From: Iamia sp. SCSIO 61187
GTDB lineage: Bacteria; Actinomycetota; Acidimicrobiia; Acidimicrobiales; Iamiaceae
Reading direction: 5' to 3'
Assembly: GCF_019443745.1 (NCBI RefSeq)
Contig: NZ_CP050948.1
Span: forward strand, 1,426,001 to 1,490,000
DNA: 64,000 nucleotides
Part shown: piece by piece, positions 1 to 7,901 of the stretch
Numbering within the stretch: the stretch's first letter is position 1
Layout of the letters: each line of letters begins with the position of its first letter
Program-made: the position numbers and the translations under genes
The notes under the pieces: model-generated
What the model saw: the letters and a program-made list of their open reading frames with translations, nothing else
What the model was told of the DNA's origin: nothing
The model's database searches: none

Positions 1-1
1 C

Positions 2-616
2 CTGCTCGTCGGGTGCTCCGGGTCGGGGGGCGACGACGACCCGGCCGACGCCGGTGCCCCGTCCACCGACGACGCGCCCTCGACCACCGCCACCACCGAG
101 ACGACGACCACGGAGCCGCCGACGACCACGACCCCCCCACGGCCGGAGGGGGCGGTGGAGGTACCGATCGACGAGGGGCTGGCCCGCCGGCTGCCCGAGC
201 TGCCGGGGGTGGAGCGCACCATCGTCACCGACACCACCTTCGACGAGCGCCTCTGCGACAGCCAGCTGGCGCCGGTGGTCCCCGAGGGCCAGGCCGAGGC
301 GCTCTACAAGGTGGGCGCCGAGGAGGTGCTCGCCATGGCGGCCTACCGGTTCGCCGGCGGCGTGGCGCCCTACTACGTCTCCTTCTACACCGACGCCCTC
401 GAGGCCTGTGCCGAGGAGGCGGGTGAGCGGGTCGACCTGGGCCTCGTCGGCGTCCCCGCCTTCGCCCAGCAGCTGAAGATGGAGAAGGGCTCGGTCATCG
501 TCGCCGTCGTGCTCCGCACCGACGTCTTGTGGGTGCTGTTCCAGCAGCGGACCGACGGCGACACCGAGCTCGAACGGTCCCACCTCGAGGCGTTCCTGGA
601 GGCCGTCGAGGGCTGA
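2..616 (+). CDS. Lipoprotein of unknown function (5' truncated)
   Basis: The open frame enters from the left edge, so the start codon is outside the window. The first visible residues are LLVGC, a lipobox, so this is the end of a lipoprotein signal peptide and the mature protein is probably anchored to the outer face of the membrane. About 40 residues rich in Thr, Pro, Asp and Ala follow (a linker), then a globular domain of about 150 residues with two Cys (CDSQ and EACAEE) and a hydrophobic strand VIVAVVLRTDVLWVLF. I do not recognise the family. An internal GTG at 155 is in frame but would cut off the lipobox, so it is unlikely to be the true start. Confidence 0.75.
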   Translation: MLVGCSGSGGDDDPADAGAPSTDDAPSTTATTETTTTEPPTTTTPPRPEGAVEVPIDEGLARRLPELPGVERTIVTDTTFDERLCDSQLAPVVPEGQAEALYKVGAEEVLAMAAYRFAGGVAPYYVSFYTDALEACAEEAGERVDLGLVGVPAFAQQLKMEKGSVIVAVVLRTDVLWVLFQQRTDGDTELERSHLEAFLEAVEG

Positions 617-677
617 CGGCAGCGGGGCCGGTCGGGTCCGACCCCGCCGCTCACGACGACCGGGCAGCACCCATCAG

Positions 678-2240
678 TCAGTCGACCGGCGCCGCCGCCG
701 GGGCGGTGGGCGCCTCCTCGGCCGCCGGCGCCGGGCTCCGCAGCAGCCAGAACACCGCGGCCGACGCCACGAGGGCCGTGAGCGACCCGACCCGGAGGGT
801 CATGGCCATGGCGTCGACGAAGGCGTCGCGGGCGCCCTGGGCGAGGGCCGCACCCGAGGGCCCGCCGGTGCTGTCGGCCACCTGGAGGGCCTGGCCCACA
901 CCCCGCTCGACCACCTCGGCCACGGGTCCGGGGAGGCGGTCGACGAGGTCGGCCAGCCCGGCCCGGTAGCGGGTGGCGAGGATGCTGCCGAGCACGGCGA
1001 TGCCGGCTGCGCCGCCGACCTCGCGGGCGGTGTCGTTGACCGCCGAGCCCATGCCGGCCCGGCTCATGGGGACGGCCGCCATGATCATCGAGGTGGTGGG
1101 GGCCATCGCCAGCCCCGACCCGGTGCCGATGACGACGAGGGCGAGCCCGCTCAGCAGGTAGGGCGTGTCCTGGGTCGAGAACGACAGGAGGAGGAAGCCG
1201 GCGGCGTGGAGGAGCAGGCCCCCGGCGACGGTCGGTCGAGGTCCGAACCGGCCGACCACCCGCTGGCTGCGCGGCGCCCAGAACAGCATGGCCAGGGCGT
1301 TGGGGATCTGCGACACGCCGGCGACCAGGGCGCTGTCGCCCCGCACGTACTGGAAGTACTGGGTCAGCACGAAGAACATCCCGAACATCGAGAAGAAGGC
1401 CAGGGTGATGGTCAGCGTGCCGGTGGCGAAGCGCCGGATGCGGAACAGGGCGAGGTCGAGCATCGGCGCCCGGCTGACGTGCTCCCACCGGACGAACCCG
1501 CCGAGCAGGCCGAGGGCGGCGGCGAAGGCGGCGATGACGAGCGGGTCGGTCCACCCGCGCTCGGGGGCCTCGATGACGGCGAACAGCAGGCCGCCGAACC
1601 CGAGCATCGACAGCGCCGACCCGACCGGGTCGAGGGGGGATCGCTCCGGGTCGCGGGAGGTGGGCACGACGAGGCCCCCGGCGACGAGGGCGATGCCGCC
1701 GATGATGACGTTGATGAGGAAGACCGAGCCCCACCAGAAGTGGGTGAGGAGGAAGCCGCCGATCAGCGGGCCCAGCGCCCCACCGGCCCCGGCGAACCCG
1801 GCCCAGATGCCGATGGCCTTGGCCCGCTCGTGGGGCGGGAACACGTTGCTCAGGATCGACAGCGTGGTCGGCATGATCAGGGCGGCGCCGATGCCGGCCA
1901 CGGCCCGGGCGGTGATGAGCTGGCCGGTGCCACCCGACAGGGCGGCGGCGAGCGACGCCAAGGCGAAGATCGCCAGCCCGGCCTGGAGGGCGCCCTTGCG
2001 CCCGAAGCGGTCGCCGAGGGCCCCGGCCGGCAGCAGCAGACCGGCGAAGACCAGGGCGTAGGCGTCGACGATCCACTGGAGGCCGGTCTGGGAGGCGTTG
2101 ATCGTGTCGGGGCGGGCCAGCGTCGGGAGGGCGACGTTCGCCGAGGAGACGGCGGCGACGATCAGCACCAGGTTGACGCAGAGGACGCCGAGGACGAGCC
2201 AGCGGCGGGGATCGGCCTCGTCGGTGGGGACAGCGGGCAC
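678..2240 (-). CDS. MFS drug efflux transporter, DHA2 (14-TM) family
   Basis: Proton-coupled efflux permease of the EmrB/QacA type, probably exporting hydrophobic toxic compounds. About 520 residues with 14 hydrophobic segments, the DHA2 size. The loop after the second helix has motif A (GDRFGRKG), and a typical ARAVAGIGAALIMPTT segment lies near residue 110. GTG 2240 is chosen because the family normally begins just before RRWLVLGVL. A TTG at 2282 would add 14 residues; neither start has a strong ribosome binding site. It lies 58 bases downstream of an HxlR regulator on the same strand, so that regulator probably controls it. Substrate cannot be read from sequence. Confidence 0.9.
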   Translation of the reverse strand: MPAVPTDEADPRRWLVLGVLCVNLVLIVAAVSSANVALPTLARPDTINASQTGLQWIVDAYALVFAGLLLPAGALGDRFGRKGALQAGLAIFALASLAAALSGGTGQLITARAVAGIGAALIMPTTLSILSNVFPPHERAKAIGIWAGFAGAGGALGPLIGGFLLTHFWWGSVFLINVIIGGIALVAGGLVVPTSRDPERSPLDPVGSALSMLGFGGLLFAVIEAPERGWTDPLVIAAFAAALGLLGGFVRWEHVSRAPMLDLALFRIRRFATGTLTITLAFFSMFGMFFVLTQYFQYVRGDSALVAGVSQIPNALAMLFWAPRSQRVVGRFGPRPTVAGGLLLHAAGFLLLSFSTQDTPYLLSGLALVVIGTGSGLAMAPTTSMIMAAVPMSRAGMGSAVNDTAREVGGAAGIAVLGSILATRYRAGLADLVDRLPGPVAEVVERGVGQALQVADSTGGPSGAALAQGARDAFVDAMAMTLRVGSLTALVASAAVFWLLRSPAPAAEEAPTAPAAAPVD

Positions 2241-2286
2241 GGGTGGTCCGAACGCTCGGGGATGGGGTCGTGTTCCACCCAACAGG

Positions 2287-2302
2287 CTGAAGTGCGCTTC
2301 AG
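2287..2302. promoter_or_regulatory. Perfect inverted repeat between hxlR-like gene and MFS gene
   Basis: CTGAAG, four bases, CTTCAG. It covers the stop codon of the HxlR-type regulator and sits just ahead of the exporter. It could be a weak hairpin attenuating read-through or an operator. No T-run follows on either strand, so an intrinsic terminator is doubtful. Confidence 0.3.
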
Positions 2303-2979
2303 GTCAAGGGCACCCCGGAGGCGGCGGCCACGGTCTCGGCCATCGGGCTCAGCTGGAGCGCGGCCGGCAGCGGCCGGGTAACGTCGGGGCGGCCGTCGAT
2401 GCGGACGCGCCCGTCGCGCAGGGCGGTGGACAGCGGGACGCGTCCGAGCCACACCTGGTACAGCACGGGCAGGTCGCCCTCGACGGTGGCGTCGACACCG
2501 AAGCCGGGGTCGAACGTGCAGATCGACGGTCCCTGGGCGTCGCGGAGGACCCAGAAGCGGGCCGCGACGTCGGGGAACCGGAACTCGAGGAGCAGCTGCC
2601 GGTCGGGGAGCTGGTCGAACGCGATCCGCCCGTGGACCCACCACATGAGCAGCAGGGGGTCGAGCTCCTGGTCCCGGGGGTCCCCGAACTGCCAGCGGGC
2701 GCCCCACCCCCCGAGCCCGAACACGACCGGGCGCAGATCCTCCCCGGCCGGCGTGAGGAGGTACTGGTCGCCCACGTGGGCCACGACGCCCGCCCGCTCC
2801 AGCTGGCGGAGGCGCTTGGACAGCAGCGTGCGCGACAGGCCCGGGTTGCCCCGCGCCAGGTCGTTGAACCGGGTGCGGCCGCAGAGCATGTCCCGGACGA
2901 TGAGCAGCGTCCAGCGCTCGGCCAGGACCTCCACCGCCCGGGTGACCGGGCAGTACTGCCCGTAGCCGTCCTCGCCCAC
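2299..2979 (-). CDS. HxlR-family winged-helix transcriptional regulator with C-terminal sterol-carrier-like domain
   Basis: 226 residues. The first ~100 are a typical HxlR wHTH: YCPVTRAVEVLAERWTLLIV, RFNDL, then LLSKRLRQLERAGVV. HxlR proteins bind DNA as dimers and often sense electrophiles or small ligands through an N-terminal Cys, here C10. The C-terminal ~110 residues resemble the SCP2-like extension of many actinobacterial members. GTG 2979 is chosen because GGAGGTGG stands 6 bases upstream and the protein then starts at the usual place; the frame is open further upstream but that part is not HxlR-like. It is co-directional with the MFS exporter and divergent from the acyl-CoA dehydrogenase. 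Confidence 0.88.
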   Translation of the reverse strand: MGEDGYGQYCPVTRAVEVLAERWTLLIVRDMLCGRTRFNDLARGNPGLSRTLLSKRLRQLERAGVVAHVGDQYLLTPAGEDLRPVVFGLGGWGARWQFGDPRDQELDPLLLMWWVHGRIAFDQLPDRQLLLEFRFPDVAARFWVLRDAQGPSICTFDPGFGVDATVEGDLPVLYQVWLGRVPLSTALRDGRVRIDGRPDVTRPLPAALQLSPMAETVAAASGVPLT

Positions 2980-3031
2980 GTCCGACCACCTCCGTCTCGG
3001 GGACGAGGCTACGACGCGACGCCGCCCTTGT

Positions 3032-3056
3032 CTGGTCCAGATCCTGTACCGGCAGG
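3032..3056. promoter_or_regulatory. Candidate operator in the divergent hxlR / acyl-CoA dehydrogenase promoter region
   Basis: Two adjacent dyads, CTGG-T-CCAG at 3032-3040 and CCTG-N6-CAGG at 3043-3056, lie between the divergent starts at 2979 and 3146. The position suits autoregulation by the HxlR protein. Binding is inferred; only the dyads are seen. Confidence 0.3.
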
Positions 3057-3145
3057 TCCACTTCCTGCACTGGGCGCCCCGCACGGCCGTCCGCACCGTC
3101 CACCTCGACGCCACCCCAGACCTCGCACCCCGTCGGAGGACGACG

Positions 3146-4330
3146 ATGACCCTGCTCGACCACCCCACCACCACCGCGACCCCGCCCGCCCTCCCGACCT
3201 GGTCGGGAGCGCCGACCGACAGCCCGTGGGTCACCACGGCCCGGGCCCTGGTGCCCGAGCTGGCGGTCACCGCCGCCGACCACGACCGCGACGGCACCTT
3301 CGTCGACGACGGGATGACCCTGGTGCGCGAGCGCGGCCTGATGTCCATGCTCGTGCCCGCCGAGCTCGGTGGCGGCGGCGCCACCTTCGGCGAGGCCTGC
3401 GCCGTGCTCACCGCCCTCGCCCACGGCTGCCCGGCGACGTCGCTGACCCTCTCGATGCACATGCACCTGCTCGCCGCCCAGGTGTGGCGCCACCACCGCG
3501 ACCTGCCGGCGCCGGTGCTCCCTCGGGTCGCGGCCGAGGGGCTCGTGCTCGTCTCGACCGGCGCGGCGGACTGGATCGACTCCAGCGGCGCGGCCCGTCG
3601 GGTCGACGGCGGCTGGCGGGTGAGCGGGCGCAAGATGCCCGCCAGCGGCGCCCCCGCCGGGTCGATCCTGGTGACGAGCGCCCGCTGGGAGGACGCGCCC
3701 GACGGGGCCCAGGTCGTCCACCTGTCGGTCCCGTTCGCCGCCGAGGGGGTGTCGGTCGAGGAGACCTGGGACGCCCTGGGCATGCGGGGGACCGGCTCCC
3801 ACACCGTCGTGCTCGACGACGTCTTCGTCCCCGACGCAGCCGTGCCCCTGGTCCGGCCGGCGGGGGAGTGGCACCCGGTCTGGGCCACCGTCCTCGGCTG
3901 CGCCCTGCCCCTGATCATGGCGACCTACGTCGGCGTGGCCGAGGCCGCCGTCGCCCGCGCCCTGGCCCTCGCCACCCACCGAGCGGGCCGGCCCGAGATG
4001 GCGACCGCGGTCGGGCGGATGGTCGGCCACCTCACCACCGCCCAGGACGGGGTCGCGGCCATGGTCCGGGCCAACGACGACCTGCGCTTCGACGCCACGC
4101 TGGAGTCGGCCGCAGCCGCCCTCACCCGCAAGGGCATCGTGGCGGCGGCGGCCATCGGTGCCGTCGAGCGGGCCATGGAGGTCGGCGGGGGCCGGGCGTT
4201 CGCGGCGGGGAGCGGGGTCGAGCAGCTCCTCCGCGACGTGCACGGGGCGACCTACCACCCCCTCCCGCCCGCGGCGCAGGAGCGCTTCAGCGGCCGGGTG
4301 GCCCTGGGCCTCGACCCGGTGGGGGGCTGA
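3146..4330 (+). CDS. Acyl-CoA dehydrogenase family protein
   Basis: 394 residues, normal length for the family. FAD-dependent alpha,beta-desaturation of an acyl-CoA or related flavin chemistry. The alpha-helical N-terminal domain (LMSMLVPAELGGGGATF), the central beta-domain with LGMRGTGSHTVVLDDVFVP (~210-230) and the C-terminal helical bundle are all present. The usual catalytic Glu of straight-chain dehydrogenases is not obvious, so it may belong to the branch acting on non-CoA substrates or the DszC/HpaB-like flavin monooxygenases. GGAGGA lies 6 bases before ATG 3146. Divergent from the HxlR regulator, which may control both sides. Confidence 0.85.
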   Translation: MTLLDHPTTTATPPALPTWSGAPTDSPWVTTARALVPELAVTAADHDRDGTFVDDGMTLVRERGLMSMLVPAELGGGGATFGEACAVLTALAHGCPATSLTLSMHMHLLAAQVWRHHRDLPAPVLPRVAAEGLVLVSTGAADWIDSSGAARRVDGGWRVSGRKMPASGAPAGSILVTSARWEDAPDGAQVVHLSVPFAAEGVSVEETWDALGMRGTGSHTVVLDDVFVPDAAVPLVRPAGEWHPVWATVLGCALPLIMATYVGVAEAAVARALALATHRAGRPEMATAVGRMVGHLTTAQDGVAAMVRANDDLRFDATLESAAAALTRKGIVAAAAIGAVERAMEVGGGRAFAAGSGVEQLLRDVHGATYHPLPPAAQERFSGRVALGLDPVGG

Positions 4331-4341
4331 CGGGGGGTCGA

Positions 4342-4347
4342 TAGCCT
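4342..4347 (+). promoter_or_regulatory. -10 box for leaderless nfu transcript
   Basis: TAGCCT ends 8 bases before ATG 4356, so transcription would begin at or next to the start codon. There is no Shine-Dalgarno sequence. The same layout recurs at eight other genes here. Confidence 0.5.
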
Positions 4348-4355
4348 GGCCCGCG

Positions 4356-5006
4356 ATGGATGCCACCGAGACCGACACCCCCGTTGACCAGCTCGTCCTG
4401 CGGCTCACCGACGAGGCGCTGACCACGGTCACCGGCATCCGCGACGCCGAGGACGACCCGTCCGCCCTCGCCCTGCGGGTCGAGGTCACCGGCGTGCGCG
4501 GCTCGGACTTCACCTACGACCTGGCCTTCGAGCCGGTCGCCGATGCCGCGCCCGACGACGCCGTGACGGTGCAGGGCGGCATGACGGTGTGGATCCCCGC
4601 CGGCAGCGTCGTGAAGCTCAAGGGCGCGACCCTCGACGTCCCCAGCCGCGACGGCCAGGGCGGGCTGGTGCTGCGCAACCCGAACCACCCGGACCCGCTG
4701 GGCATGGACGGGGCCATCGAGCTCACCGGCTCGATCGAGGACAAGGTCAAGCAGCTGCTCGACGCCCACGTGAACCCGGCGCTGGCCTCCCACGGCGGCT
4801 ACGCCGAGCTGGTGAAGGTGGAGGACACGTCGGTCCACATCTCGATGGGCGGCGGCTGCCAGGGCTGCGCCGTGAGCGCCATGACCCTGCGCGACGGCAT
4901 CGAGAAGGCGATCCGGGAGCAGATCCCCGAGGTCACCGAGGTGGTCGACACCACCGACCACGACGCCGGCGACAACCCCTTCTACACCGAGGACCCCTAC
5001 GCCTAG
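4356..5006 (+). CDS. nfuA: Nfu-type Fe-S cluster carrier (A-type-like N-terminus plus NifU C-terminal domain)
   Basis: 216 residues. Scaffold/carrier protein that receives a [4Fe-4S] cluster and passes it to apo-enzymes in the cytosol. Residues 10-115 resemble an HesB/IscA-like A-type fold without its cysteines (degenerate, as in E. coli NfuA). Residues 125-195 are the NifU C-terminal domain, with the cluster-ligating CxxC at C168/C171 in GGGCQGCAVS. Start ATG 4356 is fixed by the leaderless -10 box and by the domain start; a longer upstream frame only overlaps the preceding gene. It is convergent with the EamA transporter, 18 bases apart. Confidence 0.88.
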   Translation: MDATETDTPVDQLVLRLTDEALTTVTGIRDAEDDPSALALRVEVTGVRGSDFTYDLAFEPVADAAPDDAVTVQGGMTVWIPAGSVVKLKGATLDVPSRDGQGGLVLRNPNHPDPLGMDGAIELTGSIEDKVKQLLDAHVNPALASHGGYAELVKVEDTSVHISMGGGCQGCAVSAMTLRDGIEKAIREQIPEVTEVVDTTDHDAGDNPFYTEDPYA

Positions 5007-5024
5007 GGACGCCGGCCGCCGGCC

Positions 5025-5864
5025 TCACCCGCCGGCGATGAGGGCCACGCCGACCAGCGTGGTGACCCCGCCGACGACCTGGACCCTGCGCAGGTGCTCG
5101 CCGTGGACCCGCCAGGCCAGCAGGGCCGTGACGCCCGGGTAGAGCGACGCCAGCACGGCGGCGATCGACAGGTCGCCCATCGTCGTGGCCAGCGAGAAGG
5201 TCGCGATGGCCCCGGTGTCGCTGAAGGCGATGAACGACGTCGTCCGCAGGTCGCGGCGCGCCGGCCGGGCCGCCGAGCGCAGGGCGATCGCCAGCACCAG
5301 CGAGCACAGGACCACCGTCCCGACGCGCATCGAGAGCACCGTCATGGTGATGCTCGCCTCGGACCCCTGGGCCACCAGCACCTGGGCCGACCCGAACGAC
5401 ACGGCCGCCACCAGGGCCAGCAGCAGCGGCCGCAGGTCGCGGCTGACGGCGCCGGCGGGCGAGCGCTCGGGCCCGGTGACCAGGACGACGCCGACGATGG
5501 TGACGACGATGCCCACCAGGGCCACGACGCCGGGCTCGTCGCCCTGGGCCAGGCCGACGGCGACGGGCACGACGACCCCGGCGGCGGCGATGGGGGCGAC
5601 GACGCCCATCGTCCCCGACGCCAGGGCGGCGTAGAACGTGCTCAGCCCGACGGCGCCGGCGATCCCCGCCGCCACCCCCCACCCGATGGCGCCGGTGCGG
5701 CCCCACTCGCCGGTGGCGGTGACGACCACGGCGACCACGACGGCGGCGAGGGCGTGCGACGCCCGGATGATGGCCACGGGGTGGACCCGGCGGCTGAGCG
5801 TCCCGCCGAGGAAGTCGCTCGTCCCCCACAGGAGGCTGGACAGCGTGGCGAGCAGGGCACCCAT
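5025..5864 (-). CDS. EamA/DMT-family transporter
   Basis: Ten-helix drug/metabolite transporter of two EamA repeats, 279 residues. N-terminal repeat starts ALLATLSSLLWGTSDF and the second repeat near residue 145 (LLLALVAAVSFGSAQV). The C-terminal repeat ends in the usual VVGGVTTLVGVALI. Likely exports a small metabolite or amino acid; substrate unknown. ATG 5864 is preferred because a GAGGGTGG stretch sits 8 bases upstream; a GTG at 5876 is possible. Divergent from the small membrane protein at 5897. Confidence 0.88.
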   Translation of the reverse strand: MGALLATLSSLLWGTSDFLGGTLSRRVHPVAIIRASHALAAVVVAVVVTATGEWGRTGAIGWGVAAGIAGAVGLSTFYAALASGTMGVVAPIAAAGVVVPVAVGLAQGDEPGVVALVGIVVTIVGVVLVTGPERSPAGAVSRDLRPLLLALVAAVSFGSAQVLVAQGSEASITMTVLSMRVGTVVLCSLVLAIALRSAARPARRDLRTTSFIAFSDTGAIATFSLATTMGDLSIAAVLASLYPGVTALLAWRVHGEHLRRVQVVGGVTTLVGVALIAGG

Positions 5865-5883
5865 GGAGCAGACCACCCTCGCA

Positions 5884-5889
5884 TAGCCT
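5884..5889 (+). promoter_or_regulatory. -10 box for leaderless transcript of 5897 gene
   Basis: TAGCCT followed by 7 bases and ATG 5897; no ribosome binding site. Confidence 0.45.
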
Positions 5890-5896
5890 CGCCCCG

Positions 5897-6430
5897 ATGA
5901 CCGCCCCCCGAGCCAGCCGCAGCGACTACCGGGGCTGCGGGCTCTGGGCCCTCGGGTTCGTGGTCCTGGTCATCGTGAGCTTCTCGGTCGGTGTGATCCT
6001 GCGCCCCTCGCCGCCCGAGCAGAACGACGCCATCGGGCCCGACGACATCACCCTGGCCGACGTCGGCCCCCGCTCGGTCGGCTACCGCCTGGTCGGCGGG
6101 CGCGACGAGGTCGACGACCCCTGCGTCTACCTCTTCAAGCTGCGCGACGAGGTCACCGGCCAGTGCGGCGTGGTCCTCAACGAGGAGGGGGCCGAGGAGG
6201 GCCGCTACGGCATCACGTCCTCCGAGCTCGACGACGGCACCACCCTGGTCTTCGGGCCGGTCCCCGAGGGCGCCCGCACGGTGGTGCTCGAGCTGGCCGA
6301 CGGCACCGAGCCCGAGGTCGACGTCCAGTCGAACGACGACGCCGACGTCGACTTCTTCGTCTACGAGAGCGACGAGGAGGTCGCCGGCGCCGCCACGTTC
6401 CTCGGAAGCGATGGCGATCCCATCGGGTGA
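5897..6430 (+). CDS. Single-pass membrane protein of unknown function
   Basis: 177 residues. A short basic N-terminus, one transmembrane helix (about residues 14-36, LWALGFVVLVIVSFSVGVIL) and an acidic extracellular domain of ~140 residues rich in Asp and Glu, with two Cys (DDPCVY and GQCGVV) that could form a disulphide. Family not recognised. The ATG is placed by the -10 box just upstream. It ends only a few bases before the SAM riboswitch promoter, so it is probably a separate transcript from metX. Confidence 0.7.
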   Translation: MTAPRASRSDYRGCGLWALGFVVLVIVSFSVGVILRPSPPEQNDAIGPDDITLADVGPRSVGYRLVGGRDEVDDPCVYLFKLRDEVTGQCGVVLNEEGAEEGRYGITSSELDDGTTLVFGPVPEGARTVVLELADGTEPEVDVQSNDDADVDFFVYESDEEVAGAATFLGSDGDPIG

Positions 6431-6436
6431 TGCCGC

Positions 6437-6442
6437 TATCCT
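6437..6442 (+). promoter_or_regulatory. -10 box for the SAM riboswitch / metX transcript
   Basis: TATCCT at the end of the preceding coding region; a start point about 7 bases on would place the first nucleotide at the 5' edge of the riboswitch P1 stem. Confidence 0.5.
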
Positions 6443-6445
6443 GAC

Positions 6446-6537
6446 CCGGTCATCACGAGTGGCTCGGGGCGTGCCCGGGTCCGGCAACCTGGGACGGACA
6501 CCCAAGGTGCCTCCCGCCTCGGCGGGGATGTGGCCGG
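6446..6537 (+). ncRNA. SAM riboswitch (SAM-I/SAM-IV superfamily)
   Basis: In the leader of metX. The shared core motifs are visible: the kink-turn-type segment TCACGAGTGGC (6451-6461) and CCGGCAACC (6481-6489). The ends can pair as P1: CCGGTCATC at 6446-6454 with GATG..GCCGG at 6527-6537, with a two-base bulge and a G-U pair. Such aptamers bind S-adenosylmethionine and switch off methionine genes. The ~80-base region between P1 and the metX ribosome binding site is GC-rich and could hide GGAGGAGG, so translational control is plausible. I cannot decide between class I and class IV without covariance search. Confidence 0.8.
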
Positions 6538-6618
6538 TTCGCCGGCAACGAAGTGTCCGGGTCCGCCCGGCGCAGGCACCGGGCATCCGCCCCCCGTCCA
6601 CCGGAGGAGGCGAGAGAC

Positions 6619-7851
6619 ATGAGCGACGACCCGACCGTCGCGGACCTGGGCACCTCCCTGGCCAAGCCGGCCTGGACGGCGGCGCACGCCAGCACCCTCC
6701 CGGCGTCGGGGGCGTGGCGGCCGAGCGACCCGACCGGTGACCGGCAGTTCCTCCGGACCTTCGTCGACCGCCGCTTCGTGCTCGAGGGCGGGGGCCAGCT
6801 CCAGGACGTCACCCTCGCCTTCGAGACGTGGGGCACCCTCGACGACGACGCCGGCAACGCCATCCTCGTGTGCCACGCCCTCACCGGCGACTCCCACGCC
6901 GCCGGCCCCCAGGGCCCGGGCCACCCGACCCCGGGGTGGTGGGACGGGCTGATCGGCCCCGGTCGTCTCTTCGACACCGACCGCTGGTTCGTCGTGTGCG
7001 TCAACGTCCTCGGCGGCTGCCAGGGCACCACCGGGCCGGCCTCGCCCCGGCCCGACCGCCTCGGGCGCTACGGGTCCGCCTTCCCGGTGGTGACCATCCG
7101 GGACATGGTGCGGACCCAGGCCCGCCTGGCCGACGCCCTCGGCATCCAGCGGTGGGCGGCGGTGGTCGGCGGGTCGATGGGCGGGATGCAGGTCCTCGAG
7201 TGGGGCGTCATGTTCCCCGACCGGGTGCGGGCCCTGGTCCCCATCGCCACCTGCGCGGCGGCGACCGCCCAGCAGATCGCCTACTGGAGCACGGGGCGGC
7301 GGGCCATCGCCCTCGACCCGGCCTGGCGCAACGGCGACTACTACGACGCCGCCCCCGGCGAGGGCCCCCACGGCGGCCTGGCCGTGGCCCGGATGATCTC
7401 CCAGATCACCTTCCGCACCGACCGGGTGTTCACCGACAAGTTCGGCCGCGACGAGGTCGAGCCGCTGTCGGGCGAGTTCGACCTCTGGCAGCGCTTCCAG
7501 GTCGAGCGCTACCTGGAGCACCACGGCGACAAGCTCATCCGCCGCTTCGACGCCAACAGCTACCTGCTGCTCACCAAGGCCATGGACCTGCACGACCTGG
7601 GCCGGGGGCGGGGCGGGATGGCCTCGGCCCTCGACCGCATCCAGGCGCCGGTCCTGTCGGTCGGGATCACCAGCGACGTCCTCTACCCGCCGTACCAGGC
7701 CGCCGACCTGGCCACCGCCCTGGCCGAGCGGGGCGGCACCGCCCGCTACGCCGAGATCGACAGCCCGCACGGCCACGATGCCTTCCTGCTCGAGGACGAG
7801 CAGGTGGCCACCATCCTCGCCCCCCTCCTCGCCGACCTGGCCAAGGCCTGA
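6619..7851 (+). CDS. metX: Homoserine O-acetyltransferase MetX
   Basis: 410 residues. Transfers an acyl group (acetyl, or succinyl in some members) to homoserine, the first committed step to methionine; cytosolic alpha/beta hydrolase fold. Family signatures: FETWGTL, VCHALTGDSHAAG, VNVLGGCQGTTGP, the nucleophile elbow GGSMGG with Ser186, GITSDVLYPP and the C-terminal catalytic His region DSPHGHDAF. ATG 6619 is preceded by GGAGGAGG at 6603-6610, 8 bases upstream. Controlled by the SAM riboswitch directly upstream and followed after 50 bases by the sulfur-assimilating PLP enzyme, so the two form a methionine operon. Confidence 0.95.
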   Translation: MSDDPTVADLGTSLAKPAWTAAHASTLPASGAWRPSDPTGDRQFLRTFVDRRFVLEGGGQLQDVTLAFETWGTLDDDAGNAILVCHALTGDSHAAGPQGPGHPTPGWWDGLIGPGRLFDTDRWFVVCVNVLGGCQGTTGPASPRPDRLGRYGSAFPVVTIRDMVRTQARLADALGIQRWAAVVGGSMGGMQVLEWGVMFPDRVRALVPIATCAAATAQQIAYWSTGRRAIALDPAWRNGDYYDAAPGEGPHGGLAVARMISQITFRTDRVFTDKFGRDEVEPLSGEFDLWQRFQVERYLEHHGDKLIRRFDANSYLLLTKAMDLHDLGRGRGGMASALDRIQAPVLSVGITSDVLYPPYQAADLATALAERGGTARYAEIDSPHGHDAFLLEDEQVATILAPLLADLAKA

Positions 7852-7901
7852 CCCGCCGCCGCGTCTGCCGACCGACGCCCCCCGCCCGACCGGAGCCCCC
7901 G

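Noticed and set aside
385-2381. Long frames on both strands over the MFS gene
   Set aside because: High-GC shadow frames: Arg/Gly/Pro-rich composition with no domain and no start signal.
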